This document shows, piece by piece, positions 1-5,810 of a stretch of DNA of 7,422 nt. This DNA comes from an uncultured Bacteroidales bacterium (GTDB lineage: Bacteria; Bacteroidota; Bacteroidia; Bacteroidales; Muribaculaceae), in NCBI GenBank assembly GCA_900554845.1, contig USIY01000102.1:1-7422 (forward strand), written 5' to 3'. Both the position numbers and the translations under genes were made by a program. The notes under the pieces were generated by a model that saw nothing but the letters and a program-made list of their open reading frames with translations, searched no databases and was not told the origin of the DNA. How positions within the stretch are numbered: position 1 is the first letter of the stretch; every line of letters begins with the position of its first letter.

Positions 1-240
1 AAGTGGCAGAAAATAGTAGGTGTTATAACCTTTGGAGCGATTGGCATTTACGAATTGCTCTTATGTGCCAATACCTATATAGATTTGAAATATATAATAG
101 AGCCATACGATATTTCTGATATAATAGATAGGATGTATTTGAGGGCTGATGCATTGTCGGCATCCCTTTGGCTCAATTACTTCATTGCCCTTTTTATATT
201 CATTTGCCTTTGGCGGAAAGGAGGCAAGCGATGGGAATAA
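1..240 (+). CDS. Small membrane protein, 5'-truncated by the window edge
   Basis: The frame is open from the first base and ends at TAA 238-240, giving 79 visible residues. The real start lies upstream; the TTG at 55 sits inside a hydrophobic helix and is not a credible start. Two membrane segments are visible, at about residues 5-23 and 56-71 of the visible part, separated by an acidic/aliphatic loop of about 32 residues, with a short basic tail (WRKGGKRWE). I do not recognise the family. The last codons contain the ribosome binding site of the next gene, and the two genes overlap by 10 nt, so they are probably translated together. It is the first visible member of a seven-gene plus-strand run of mainly exported or membrane proteins. 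Confidence 0.65.
   Translation, partial: KWQKIVGVITFGAIGIYELLLCANTYIDLKYIIEPYDISDIIDRMYLRADALSASLWLNYFIALFIFICLWRKGGKRWE
216..229 (+). promoter_or_regulatory. Strong Shine-Dalgarno site for the lipoprotein gene; one copy of a 14-nt repeat
   Basis: The sequence GAAAGGAGGCAAGC holds AAAGGAGG at 217-224, six nt before ATG 231. It decides the lipoprotein start over the in-frame TTG at 168 and the ATG at 264. The same 14 bases recur at 751-764, one base before ATG 766. Such a strong SD is notable because Bacteroidales genes often lack one. Confidence 0.75.
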
Positions 241-743
241 TACTATTTAGACATTGGAAAAAAATGTTTGGCAGCCTTGTTATATTTATATTCTTGTTCA
301 TACTATCAACAGGGTGCGGTCATGGCACAGCAGACAGTGGCAATAACAATTTAATTCAACAAGACGAAATGCATAACAACGAAGATATACAGCCCGAAGA
401 TTTCTCACAATTTATAGAGAGATTTCATTCCGACTCATTATTTCAACAGCAAAGATTGTCTGAATCTTTGGTGCTATTTGATTCCAAAATAGAAGTTCAA
501 GTTCCTCCCGGTGGCGATAAATACGATGCCTTTTATTCTTGGACTCAAAATGATGTCATTGTAAATCTTTTAGAAGTCAACAAAAATAAACAGAACCTCG
601 AATACCATACTGAACTGATGTTTATCTCTGATTCGGTTATTTGCGAAAATATATTTATTCCGAAAAGCAATCGGACCTATCTTCTTGAGTTCTCCAGAGT
701 GGAACGCAAGTGGTTATTAACTCAATTGATCGTAAATCATTAA
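231..743 (+). CDS. Lipoprotein, probable DUF4348 family
   Basis: The protein has 170 residues. The start ATG 231 is chosen for the SD at 217-224. Residues 1-28 are a basic then very hydrophobic signal sequence ending in LSTGC, so Cys29 is the likely lipidated residue; the -3 Ser is less usual than Leu but acceptable in Bacteroidetes. A polar linker (about 30-55) follows. The pattern DFSQFIERFHSDSLFQQQR at 57-75 and the C-terminal ERKWLLTQLIV resemble the DUF4348 family of Bacteroides lipoproteins; this is from memory and not searched. DUF4348 has no established function that I know. The gene overlaps the upstream gene by 10 nt and is followed after 22 nt by the next. It is bracketed by two copies of a 14-nt repeat. 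Expected location is the cell envelope. Confidence 0.75.
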   Translation: MGIILFRHWKKMFGSLVIFIFLFILSTGCGHGTADSGNNNLIQQDEMHNNEDIQPEDFSQFIERFHSDSLFQQQRLSESLVLFDSKIEVQVPPGGDKYDAFYSWTQNDVIVNLLEVNKNKQNLEYHTELMFISDSVICENIFIPKSNRTYLLEFSRVERKWLLTQLIVNH

Positions 744-750
744 GTGTTGA

Positions 751-764
751 GAAAGGAGGCAAGC
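751..764 (+). promoter_or_regulatory. Strong Shine-Dalgarno site, second copy of the 14-nt repeat
   Basis: This is identical over 14 nt to 216-229, with AAAGGAGG at 752-759 and ATG at 766. It fixes the start of the 99-residue membrane protein. The site lies in the 22-nt gap after the lipoprotein stop. Confidence 0.75.
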
Positions 765-765
765 T

Positions 766-1065
766 ATGAAACTGATATACAAAGCAAAATGGCCGATTGT
801 CATATTATTTGCAATTACATTTGTGGCTTCTTTTGCGGCTCTTTTTGTAGGAGAAACAACAGTTGTCAACAGGTGTCTGTTGGTAGCGAATGTCTTGCTG
901 ATAATAGCGCAGTTGGCAAACGTGGTTTATGCGTTTAGAAATAGACATAAAGATATCGGAATCGCATTACTTGTCTGCCTTCTCATTGGTATTGGGCTGA
1001 TGTGGGTAATATATATTTGGAGCTGGAATTATACCGTTAAAGCATTAACCATAGGTTTTGAATGA
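766..1065 (+). CDS. Small three-helix membrane protein, unknown function
   Basis: The protein has 99 residues, with start ATG 766 supported by an AAAGGAGG site six nt upstream. Three hydrophobic segments are visible at about residues 10-28, 34-56 and 63-85, with a basic loop (FRNRHKD, 57-63) between helices 2 and 3 that probably faces the cytoplasm. The protein ends in a short tail after a Trp-rich stretch (WVIYIWSWNY). No family is recognised and no catalytic motif is seen. Its stop overlaps the next start as ATGA (1062-1065), indicating translational coupling. The first ten bases of the gene, ATGAAACTGA, are shared with the start of the 64-residue gene at 3460; both proteins begin MKL, have a Trp at position 9 and lead into a helix. 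Confidence 0.72.
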   Translation: MKLIYKAKWPIVILFAITFVASFAALFVGETTVVNRCLLVANVLLIIAQLANVVYAFRNRHKDIGIALLVCLLIGIGLMWVIYIWSWNYTVKALTIGFE

Positions 1066-1652
1066 AGAAGTTATTGTATATATCTGCCATTGCGGGCAAT
1101 TTCTTGTTGCTGATTTACGCCGTTATCTTGATTGTCGGAATTAGTGGCGGTTGGCTTGATCGTGAATTGTGGCTGCATTCCGATATGGCTAAAGTTGCAC
1201 AGCTCCTGCTCATGGCATCGGCGATGGGCTTGTTGTTTGCTAACATTCGTATTAGTCGGGAACAATACGGTGGCAGGTATCTGTCATTGATTTTATGTGG
1301 AAATTTCTTTATCAATCCCTTCCTGAGTTTATATTTCCTGAGTGGTAAAGCGGACAGCAAACAGACATCAACGACATTTTCAAAGCGCAATGTATATCTA
1401 TTCCTTTGCAATGTGCAGATATTTTGGCTGCTATACACATTCGCGGCAGTGTTCTATACCCCGCTGATTGAGTCGAAGGTCGGCGGTATATTTTATATCG
1501 CTATGATTATAGCGGTCTCAGTATTCATACAACGTAATATCACGATTTCCATAAAACACGACACGCCCGGGTATTTGCTACTGAATATATGGTTTTGTTT
1601 TATTTATGCTCCGTTTTATTCGCGTCGCGTTCTTAAAAATAATTGGATATGA
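1062..1652 (+). CDS. Six-helix membrane protein, unknown function
   Basis: The protein has 196 residues and starts at ATG 1062 inside the ATGA overlap with the previous gene. Hydrophobic segments lie at about 8-28, 44-62, 73-94, 111-134, 142-157 and 169-185, giving roughly six helices. A polar loop KADSKQTSTTFSKR at 96-109 splits the protein into two three-helix halves. The C-terminus is basic (SRRVLKNNWI). No transporter signature or catalytic motif is visible and I do not recognise the family. It ends in a second ATGA overlap (1649-1652) with the TPR gene, so at least three genes from 766 to 2689 are coupled. The linked arrangement suggests a shared role with the neighbouring membrane and soluble proteins. 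Confidence 0.74.
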   Translation: MKKLLYISAIAGNFLLLIYAVILIVGISGGWLDRELWLHSDMAKVAQLLLMASAMGLLFANIRISREQYGGRYLSLILCGNFFINPFLSLYFLSGKADSKQTSTTFSKRNVYLFLCNVQIFWLLYTFAAVFYTPLIESKVGGIFYIAMIIAVSVFIQRNITISIKHDTPGYLLLNIWFCFIYAPFYSRRVLKNNWI

Positions 1653-2689
1653 AAAAGCCAAGTGAATTTCAGCGTGTAATCGACCGAAAGAAGAAAAGCG
1701 GAGATTGGAAGGGTCTTCGCCTCTATCTTCGTAGGTTATTATCTGTGATGCCGGACGATTATTATCTTTTAGCCGAGTTGTCATCAGCCTGCTATCAATT
1801 GGAAAAATATAATGAATCCCTAACTTATGCAAACCAAGCGTATCAATTAGCTCCTGACGATTATTGGGTAAGATACATCTATGGTTGCGCGTTATTATCA
1901 AAAGACAGGTTAGATGAAGCCTCTGAAATGTTTAACTCCATTATTGCTTGTGATGTGAATTATCTTGCATACTATGAACACGGCGAGGGAAAACGGTGGG
2001 CGGAATCTCTATTGAACGACAGCTGTTATATGAGAGCCGCTGTTTATGAGCAAGAGTGTTGTCATCTTGAGGCGCGTAAAATGTTCTTGCTTCACAAGAG
2101 TCTGCGAAAACGTGGATTATACAGCGACTTTTCAATGCGACAAGTCAATAATCATCTCAGGAATTTAGATGTAACAATAGGCGATAGTGACAAGGATTAT
2201 TCCATCTCTAAATACCGTCCGCAATTCTATGATTCCCAATCATGTTACACCCGTAATGAGTGGACTTCAATCTCAGATATAGGGAAGTCTTTTGATGATG
2301 GTGTGTTGACAATTAACGAATATTTGGAAACGGAAAGGCACTATATAAATACGGCTATTGAACTGGCACGAATTTCAGGATGCTCATACCTGACAGTTGA
2401 TTATCTTGAAGGAAAATACATGGCGCAAAATGTTACGGGACACCCATTGAATTCCAATCTATTGGAATCGGCACAGAAAATGCGACACGGATTGAAAATC
2501 CGCGTATCAGATTGTGCCGATTATCTACGACTTTGTTTGCGAGAATGTTGTTATGCCAGTTTTTCCAATCATTCACACAATTTCTATATTAATTTTGGAT
2601 ATGATTTTTATATGCACATTCGTACAACTTTACCCAAAAAGCAAGTTGAAGAAGTCGTTTTGAAAAATCATTTATATTTTAGGCCATAA
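1649..2689 (+). CDS. TPR protein with a C-terminal immunity-like domain (two-domain fusion)
   Basis: The protein has 346 residues. ATG 1649 is preferred over the in-frame TTG 1643 because it makes an ATGA overlap with the previous stop. There is no signal peptide or membrane helix, so it is cytoplasmic. Residues 19-110 hold about three tetratricopeptide-like helical pairs, for example YQLEKYNESLTYANQAYQLAP and SKDRLDEASEMFNSII. A linked helical part at 110-172 contains EGKRWAESLLNDSCYMRAAVY. After a linker, residues 200-346 form a second domain with EWTSISDIGKSFDDG (204-218), LTINEYLETE, LRLCLREC (293-300) and INFGYDFYMHI (314-324). From memory, this pattern occurs in small stand-alone proteins near polymorphic toxins, often as proposed immunity proteins; I cannot name the Pfam family. 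The TPR part supports protein-protein binding. The gene is followed after 33 nt by the secreted-protein gene. Confidence 0.72.
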   Translation: MKKPSEFQRVIDRKKKSGDWKGLRLYLRRLLSVMPDDYYLLAELSSACYQLEKYNESLTYANQAYQLAPDDYWVRYIYGCALLSKDRLDEASEMFNSIIACDVNYLAYYEHGEGKRWAESLLNDSCYMRAAVYEQECCHLEARKMFLLHKSLRKRGLYSDFSMRQVNNHLRNLDVTIGDSDKDYSISKYRPQFYDSQSCYTRNEWTSISDIGKSFDDGVLTINEYLETERHYINTAIELARISGCSYLTVDYLEGKYMAQNVTGHPLNSNLLESAQKMRHGLKIRVSDCADYLRLCLRECCYASFSNHSHNFYINFGYDFYMHIRTTLPKKQVEEVVLKNHLYFRP

Positions 2690-2701
2690 AACTGACCGAT
2701 A
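2686..2701 (+). repeat. Remnant-like copy of a downstream gene start (direct repeat, copy 1)
   Basis: ATAAAACTGACCGATA at the end of the TPR gene matches 15 of 16 bases of ATGAAACTGACCGATA at 3460-3475. Read in the same frame it gives IKLTDKNKH and then a stop, echoing MKLTDRRFW of the 64-residue protein, with ATA in place of ATG. It looks like a leftover or duplicated gene start and brackets the secreted-protein gene. Confidence 0.55.
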
Positions 2702-2722
2702 AAAATAAGCATTAAAATTTCA

Positions 2723-3442
2723 ATGAATATGCGCAACCGAGTATTAACAATATTGTTTGCCATTACTGCTTTCTTATGTAATGGTCAGGCTTTTCTCGCA
2801 AAATATCCTAAGCTGACAAAGAAGAATCTGAACGAGTTTTTCTTGGACTGGAAAGCGTATTCAGATACCATCGACTCAAATAATGTTGTCACAGACAGTG
2901 TTATAGCTGATGTTTTTATGTGGAATAATGTAGTCTTTTGCCTTGAAGGTCATCCTACAAACGAACCCAAATATAATGTTATCCCTCAGACAATCGAAAT
3001 TGAACGGTATTATCTCGATGTGGATACAGTGATGGCGAAACTTTGCCTTGGTTTTCCTGAATTTATAGAAGATTTGAAAGATGATCAATATGTTGTTGAC
3101 AGCGTGACGCCTGTTCTGCCGTGGCGAGGTTTGTATCTGACATTAGACATAAACAAGAAACTATCTTTATTTGCAGGAGGATTAAAGAATGGTGATAAAT
3201 TAGGAAAGATCCATAAGAAGAATATCAAGAAACTAAGGAAATATATTCCGGTTGATTATGGTCATTGGGGTGGTTATTGGTGGTTCACTTCGTTTCCGAT
3301 TATTACCCATATTCGTTATGCCGACAATTTAATAGCTGTAATGAGAAGGACAAGTTGGTGGACCGGTGATGTAATATGGTATGTGAAAGAAAACGGTAAA
3401 TTTATAAGAAGACCTGAGCCAATAACATCATGGGTTGAATAG
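2723..3442 (+). CDS. Secreted or periplasmic protein, unknown function
   Basis: The protein has 239 residues. The start ATG 2723 (or the in-frame ATG 2729) precedes a type I signal peptide: basic MNMRNR, a hydrophobic core at about 7-18, and a likely cut after CNGQA (residue 23). The mature part has no membrane helix and no catalytic motif that I recognise. Its C-terminal third is aromatic-rich: GHWGGYWWFTSFP (180-192), RRTSWWTGDVIWYVKENGKF (208-227) and a final SWVE. The alternating aromatic pattern suggests a beta-rich fold near residues 180-239. It lies 33 nt after the TPR gene and 17 nt before the next gene, in the same transcription unit. It is flanked by direct repeats of 13 identical bases (16 with one mismatch). 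No SD is seen; the leader is A+T-rich, as is usual in Bacteroidales. Confidence 0.72.
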   Translation: MNMRNRVLTILFAITAFLCNGQAFLAKYPKLTKKNLNEFFLDWKAYSDTIDSNNVVTDSVIADVFMWNNVVFCLEGHPTNEPKYNVIPQTIEIERYYLDVDTVMAKLCLGFPEFIEDLKDDQYVVDSVTPVLPWRGLYLTLDINKKLSLFAGGLKNGDKLGKIHKKNIKKLRKYIPVDYGHWGGYWWFTSFPIITHIRYADNLIAVMRRTSWWTGDVIWYVKENGKFIRRPEPITSWVE

Positions 3443-3459
3443 CATTACATTTAGACAAT

Positions 3460-3475
3460 ATGAAACTGACCGATA
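3460..3475 (+). repeat. Direct repeat, copy 2 (start of the 64-residue gene)
   Basis: ATGAAACTGACCGATA is the intact counterpart of 2686-2701 and encodes MKLTD. The spacers before the two downstream starts also share a similar stretch: agcattaaaattt at 2708-2720 and agcattacattt at 3441-3452. Confidence 0.55.
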
Positions 3476-3654
3476 GACGATTTTGGATAGCGTGGCTTGT
3501 TCTACTTCTTATGGCGATTGTGAGTTGCATGGCAGAAGGAAGGAACGAAGATAGCGCGTTGCTTGGTGCGGCTTATGCACTGCTACTGAACACCATCCTT
3601 TCAATCTGTTTGATGATTTTTACCCTCTTATCCTCTCAAAAACGGAATTTATGA
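3460..3654 (+). CDS. Small two-helix membrane protein, last gene of the plus-strand run
   Basis: The protein has 64 residues. It is short but well placed, in the same direction and 17 nt after the preceding stop. Hydrophobic segments lie at about 8-25 and 33-57, with the loop GRNEDSA between them and a basic tail (SSQKRNL). The basic N-terminus (MKLTDRRFW) fits a cytoplasmic start, giving an N-in, C-in hairpin. An alternative reading is a lipoprotein with AIVSC as lipobox (Cys23), but the second helix makes this less likely. No family is recognised. It ends 68 nt before the convergent mob operon ends, with only the terminator hairpin between. Confidence 0.6.
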   Translation: MKLTDRRFWIAWLVLLLMAIVSCMAEGRNEDSALLGAAYALLLNTILSICLMIFTLLSSQKRNL

Positions 3655-3670
3655 TTCCCTTTGCAGAATG

Positions 3671-3717
3671 AAATTAAAAAAGTCGCCGAGAGGGTGCAAA
3701 GACTCTCTCGGCGGCTT
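3671..3717 (-). terminator. Intrinsic terminator of the mob operon
   Basis: The arms 3680-3692 and 3705-3717 pair over 13 bp with one G-T pair; the core is CGCCGAGAG/CTCTCGGCG. Two more inner pairs are possible, leaving a loop of about 8 nt. Read on the minus strand, the stem begins five bases after the stop of the coiled-coil gene (3723) and is followed by TTTTTAATTT (3680-3671), a classic U-tract. On the plus strand the stem is followed only by GGATATTATTC, so it is at best a weak terminator for the convergent plus-strand operon. Confidence 0.85.
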
Positions 3718-3722
3718 GGATA

Positions 3723-4472
3723 TTATTCTTCAGTGGGATTGAAATACAGGTAGGTCTTATCCAATCCCCGTTCTTTCTCCCAATAGCGGATGTTGTTCTT
3801 GATGCTGTCTCGCTCCTGCCATGTCCCGGTCATGAAATCCCGCTCGGTATTCATAAGAAACTGACGAGCTTCATCGGTCTTATATGCTGTACGCTGGTTG
3901 CGGTAAAGCCATTCGACATCTTTCAGCTTGGAGTTTTCATTGAGTTGATAGAAGAAGCCGTAGCCGAAACCTCCGGCGGCGAGAAGAAGAATGGCAAAGA
4001 TTGCATAGACCCATTTGGGGGTAGCGAGCCACCATTGACCGGCTACAAGGGATTGCACCTTGTAACGCAGGTCGCTGACAACATTATAGAGTTTATTACG
4101 CTCTTCGGCGAACTCCTTGCGGAATCCCTCGTAAAGAGCGTCTTTGACCTTGACCCCAAGATTGTCAGACAATACGTCGGCAACGCCTTTCGACAGACTG
4201 CCAGGCAGTTTTTCAATGACTTCCTTGAGAATCCCGTCTGCCGATGTTACTGACAGCTTTTCATCAAGCAGTTTGCCGATACTTTCGTTGGTCGCAATGT
4301 CTTCAGGCAATTTCACGGTTATTGATTCCGGACTGACAGGCTGTGCGGGAGGCGGTGTTGCCATGCCCTTCGTTTCCAGTGTCTCGATTCGGGTGCCGTG
4401 GCTGGTTACTTTCTTTTGCAGGTCGTCAATCTGCTCTCCTTGTTTTTTGACGTCATCGTAGAGTTTTGACAT
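3723..4472 (-). CDS. Coiled-coil protein with one membrane helix, mob-operon accessory
   Basis: The protein has 249 residues. Residues 1-35 form a heptad-like coiled coil (SKLYDDVKKQGEQIDDLQKK), followed by a Pro-rich linker at 38-50 (ATPPPAQPVSPES). An acidic helical section spans 52-145, one membrane helix lies at about 154-175 (VYAIFAILLLAAGGFGYGFF), and a charged C-terminal part covers 176-249. There is no signal peptide. I know of no assigned function; such genes commonly follow relaxase genes in Bacteroidales elements. It starts 2 nt after the relaxase stop, so it is translationally coupled. A reasonable inference is that it docks the relaxosome at the inner membrane or to the host element's coupling protein. 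It is the last gene before the terminator. Confidence 0.75.
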   Translation of the reverse strand: MSKLYDDVKKQGEQIDDLQKKVTSHGTRIETLETKGMATPPPAQPVSPESITVKLPEDIATNESIGKLLDEKLSVTSADGILKEVIEKLPGSLSKGVADVLSDNLGVKVKDALYEGFRKEFAEERNKLYNVVSDLRYKVQSLVAGQWWLATPKWVYAIFAILLLAAGGFGYGFFYQLNENSKLKDVEWLYRNQRTAYKTDEARQFLMNTERDFMTGTWQERDSIKNNIRYWEKERGLDKTYLYFNPTEE

Positions 4473-4474
4473 GT

Positions 4475-5431
4475 TCAGATTTTTCTTGATTTGCGTTTAC
4501 GTTTGGCTTCCTCTTTCTTGATTGCGTTCTGGAACGCCTGTTCCTCCGGGTCGAAGCCGGGTCCGAGAGTGAACAGATTTCCGATTGCCCCGACGGTAGC
4601 TTCCACCATATACCCGACAAGAGAGGACTTTTGAGACGGAGCATATTCCACGGTTTCGTTGGGTTGCTTAGTCGCATTATCAGACTGCTGATGCTCATGC
4701 TTGCGGTTGAACTCAAAGAGATTGTTCAGTCGTCGATACGTGAAAGCCCGGTCGATTTTGGAGCCGTTCATCGTAATATCGCCATCGGAAAATTTCACAC
4801 CGATATGCTCCCCGGTATTGTGGTCATCGTGAAATTTCACGTCAATTCCGGCACAGGCGAGACGGCGGCAGAACTCATCCCATGACTTGCAGCCATATAT
4901 CGCAGCGGAAATCTTAGTCTTGAACAGAGGCTTTTTCTGTTCGTATTTCTCCTTGAGAGGCGAATATGTAAGACCGTATTTGTCTTTCAGAGCCTTGACA
5001 ACCTTGTCGCTCCGCTTGAAATTATTGCGCTCGTTGACGGCTTTGCCATGAAGATTCACACGGTTATAGACGATATGGAAATGCGGATGCTCGGTTTCAA
5101 GATGACGCACGATAAGATATTGTGTGTCCTTGAATCCCATTCCGTCCAGATATTCTTTGGCGAGTTGTACCATGAATTCATCGGTAAGCCGGGGAGCGTC
5201 GGCATTGTCAAAACTGATGGAGATATGTCCCGCCGGATTCTCCTTGCCGGGCATAAATCCGTGTATCGCCTCAAAGGATTGCACCATTCTGGCATAGTCG
5301 GATGTGAAAACCTTATCGCTTCCGATGATGCGCCATGTGTCGGGCGTGTATTCTTTCGGGTCGTGAAACTGTCGCGTCACGTACCCCACGACATCGTGAA
5401 ACGTGCCGCTTTTAAGGATTCTTGCAAACAT
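4475..5431 (-). CDS. Relaxase / mobilization nuclease (MOBP-like)
   Basis: The protein has 318 residues. The start is supported by AAGGAG at 5444-5439, seven nt upstream. The domain order fits the Relaxase/Mobilization nuclease family (PF03432-type). Near the N-terminus, GYVTR supplies Tyr17, the likely nucleophile that attacks the nic site. PAGHISISFDNAD at 66-78 is the middle motif. EHPHFHIVYNRVN at 114-126 is the metal-binding HxH motif, with His115, His117 and His119. The C-terminal part (about 160-318) is basic and ends in KRKRKSRK, suiting DNA contact. Its role is to nick oriT, bind the 5' end covalently and pilot the strand during conjugal transfer. It overlaps the MobC-like gene by 20 nt. 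A helper conjugation apparatus is presumably supplied elsewhere, since none is visible here. Confidence 0.92.
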   Translation of the reverse strand: MFARILKSGTFHDVVGYVTRQFHDPKEYTPDTWRIIGSDKVFTSDYARMVQSFEAIHGFMPGKENPAGHISISFDNADAPRLTDEFMVQLAKEYLDGMGFKDTQYLIVRHLETEHPHFHIVYNRVNLHGKAVNERNNFKRSDKVVKALKDKYGLTYSPLKEKYEQKKPLFKTKISAAIYGCKSWDEFCRRLACAGIDVKFHDDHNTGEHIGVKFSDGDITMNGSKIDRAFTYRRLNNLFEFNRKHEHQQSDNATKQPNETVEYAPSQKSSLVGYMVEATVGAIGNLFTLGPGFDPEEQAFQNAIKKEEAKRKRKSRKI

Positions 5432-5807
5432 AGTCGGTCTCCTTGTTGGGCCTTAATTTTTTGAGAATGTCAAACATCCGGTCAACGACAGCTGCTAATT
5501 TATTGGCCGCGCTGCGTAGTTTGAGCTGATGAAAACAGGTCATCGCCTGATTGAAATCGGAACTGAGATTGAGTATTCCTCGGGCTATTTCCTTTTCAAT
5601 CTCGGTCAGGCGACTGACGATTGTGAGCCGGAACGCTCCGTGTCGGACATACTCTGCCAGCTTTACACCGGCAGCTTTCGACCGCTTTTTGAGGTCGGCA
5701 TGTTCGGCATCAGTCAGCTTGATTGTCACAACATGGGTGCGCTTCTCGTCGGTCGGTTTTGAGGGACGACCGCCCTTTCTTGTGGGTGATTTACTCATTG
5801 TGGTCAT
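5412..5807 (-). CDS. mobC: MobC-like relaxosome accessory protein (ribbon-helix-helix)
   Basis: The protein has 131 residues. Upstream the frame is closed by TAA at 5819-5817, so the start is ATG 5807 or the in-frame ATG 5798. A basic tail (SPTRKGGRPSKP) leads into a ribbon-helix-helix unit at about 24-60: strand THVVTIKL, then helix TDAEHADLKKRSKAAG and helix LAEYVRHGAF. The later helix LSSDFNQAMTCFHQLK (81-96) matches the asparagine-containing segment typical of MobC proteins. It is expected to bind oriT beside the nic site and help the relaxase open the strands. Its place directly upstream of the relaxase, with a 20-nt overlap, and directly downstream of the inverted-repeat region supports this. 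It may also repress its own operon, as some relaxosome RHH proteins do. Confidence 0.85.
   Translation of the reverse strand: MTTMSKSPTRKGGRPSKPTDEKRTHVVTIKLTDAEHADLKKRSKAAGVKLAEYVRHGAFRLTIVSRLTEIEKEIARGILNLSSDFNQAMTCFHQLKLRSAANKLAAVVDRMFDILKKLRPNKETDYVCKNP
5439..5444 (-). promoter_or_regulatory. Shine-Dalgarno site of the relaxase gene
   Basis: On the minus strand AAGGAG lies seven nt before ATG 5431, within the end of the MobC-like gene. It fixes the relaxase start and permits re-initiation after the 20-nt overlap. Confidence 0.7.
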
Positions 5808-5810
5808 TAT

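Noticed and set aside
168..230. Extending the lipoprotein gene upstream to the TTG at 168
   Set aside because: ATG 231 has an SD at ideal spacing and gives a proper lipoprotein signal sequence. The extension would place 21 extra residues before it and overlap the upstream gene more deeply.
744..938. Cys-rich 64-residue plus-strand frame overlapping the 99-residue membrane protein
   Set aside because: It begins at a TTG immediately after the lipoprotein stop with no ribosome binding site. The AAAGGAGG site at 752-759 serves the ATG at 766 in another frame.
1115..1438. Minus-strand frames opposite the six-helix and TPR genes (1115-1438, 1578-1901, 1941-2135)
   Set aside because: Each is shorter than the plus-strand gene it opposes and shows no domain. 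The plus-strand genes are linked by ATGA overlaps.
3680..3717. The hairpin as a fully bidirectional terminator
   Set aside because: Only the minus strand has a run of five T and a further T-rich stretch after the stem. On the plus strand the stem is followed by GGATATTATTC.
5048..5464. Long plus-strand open frame (138 residues) opposite the relaxase
   Set aside because: The relaxase on the other strand has clear motifs and a ribosome binding site. This is an antisense shadow with no domain features.
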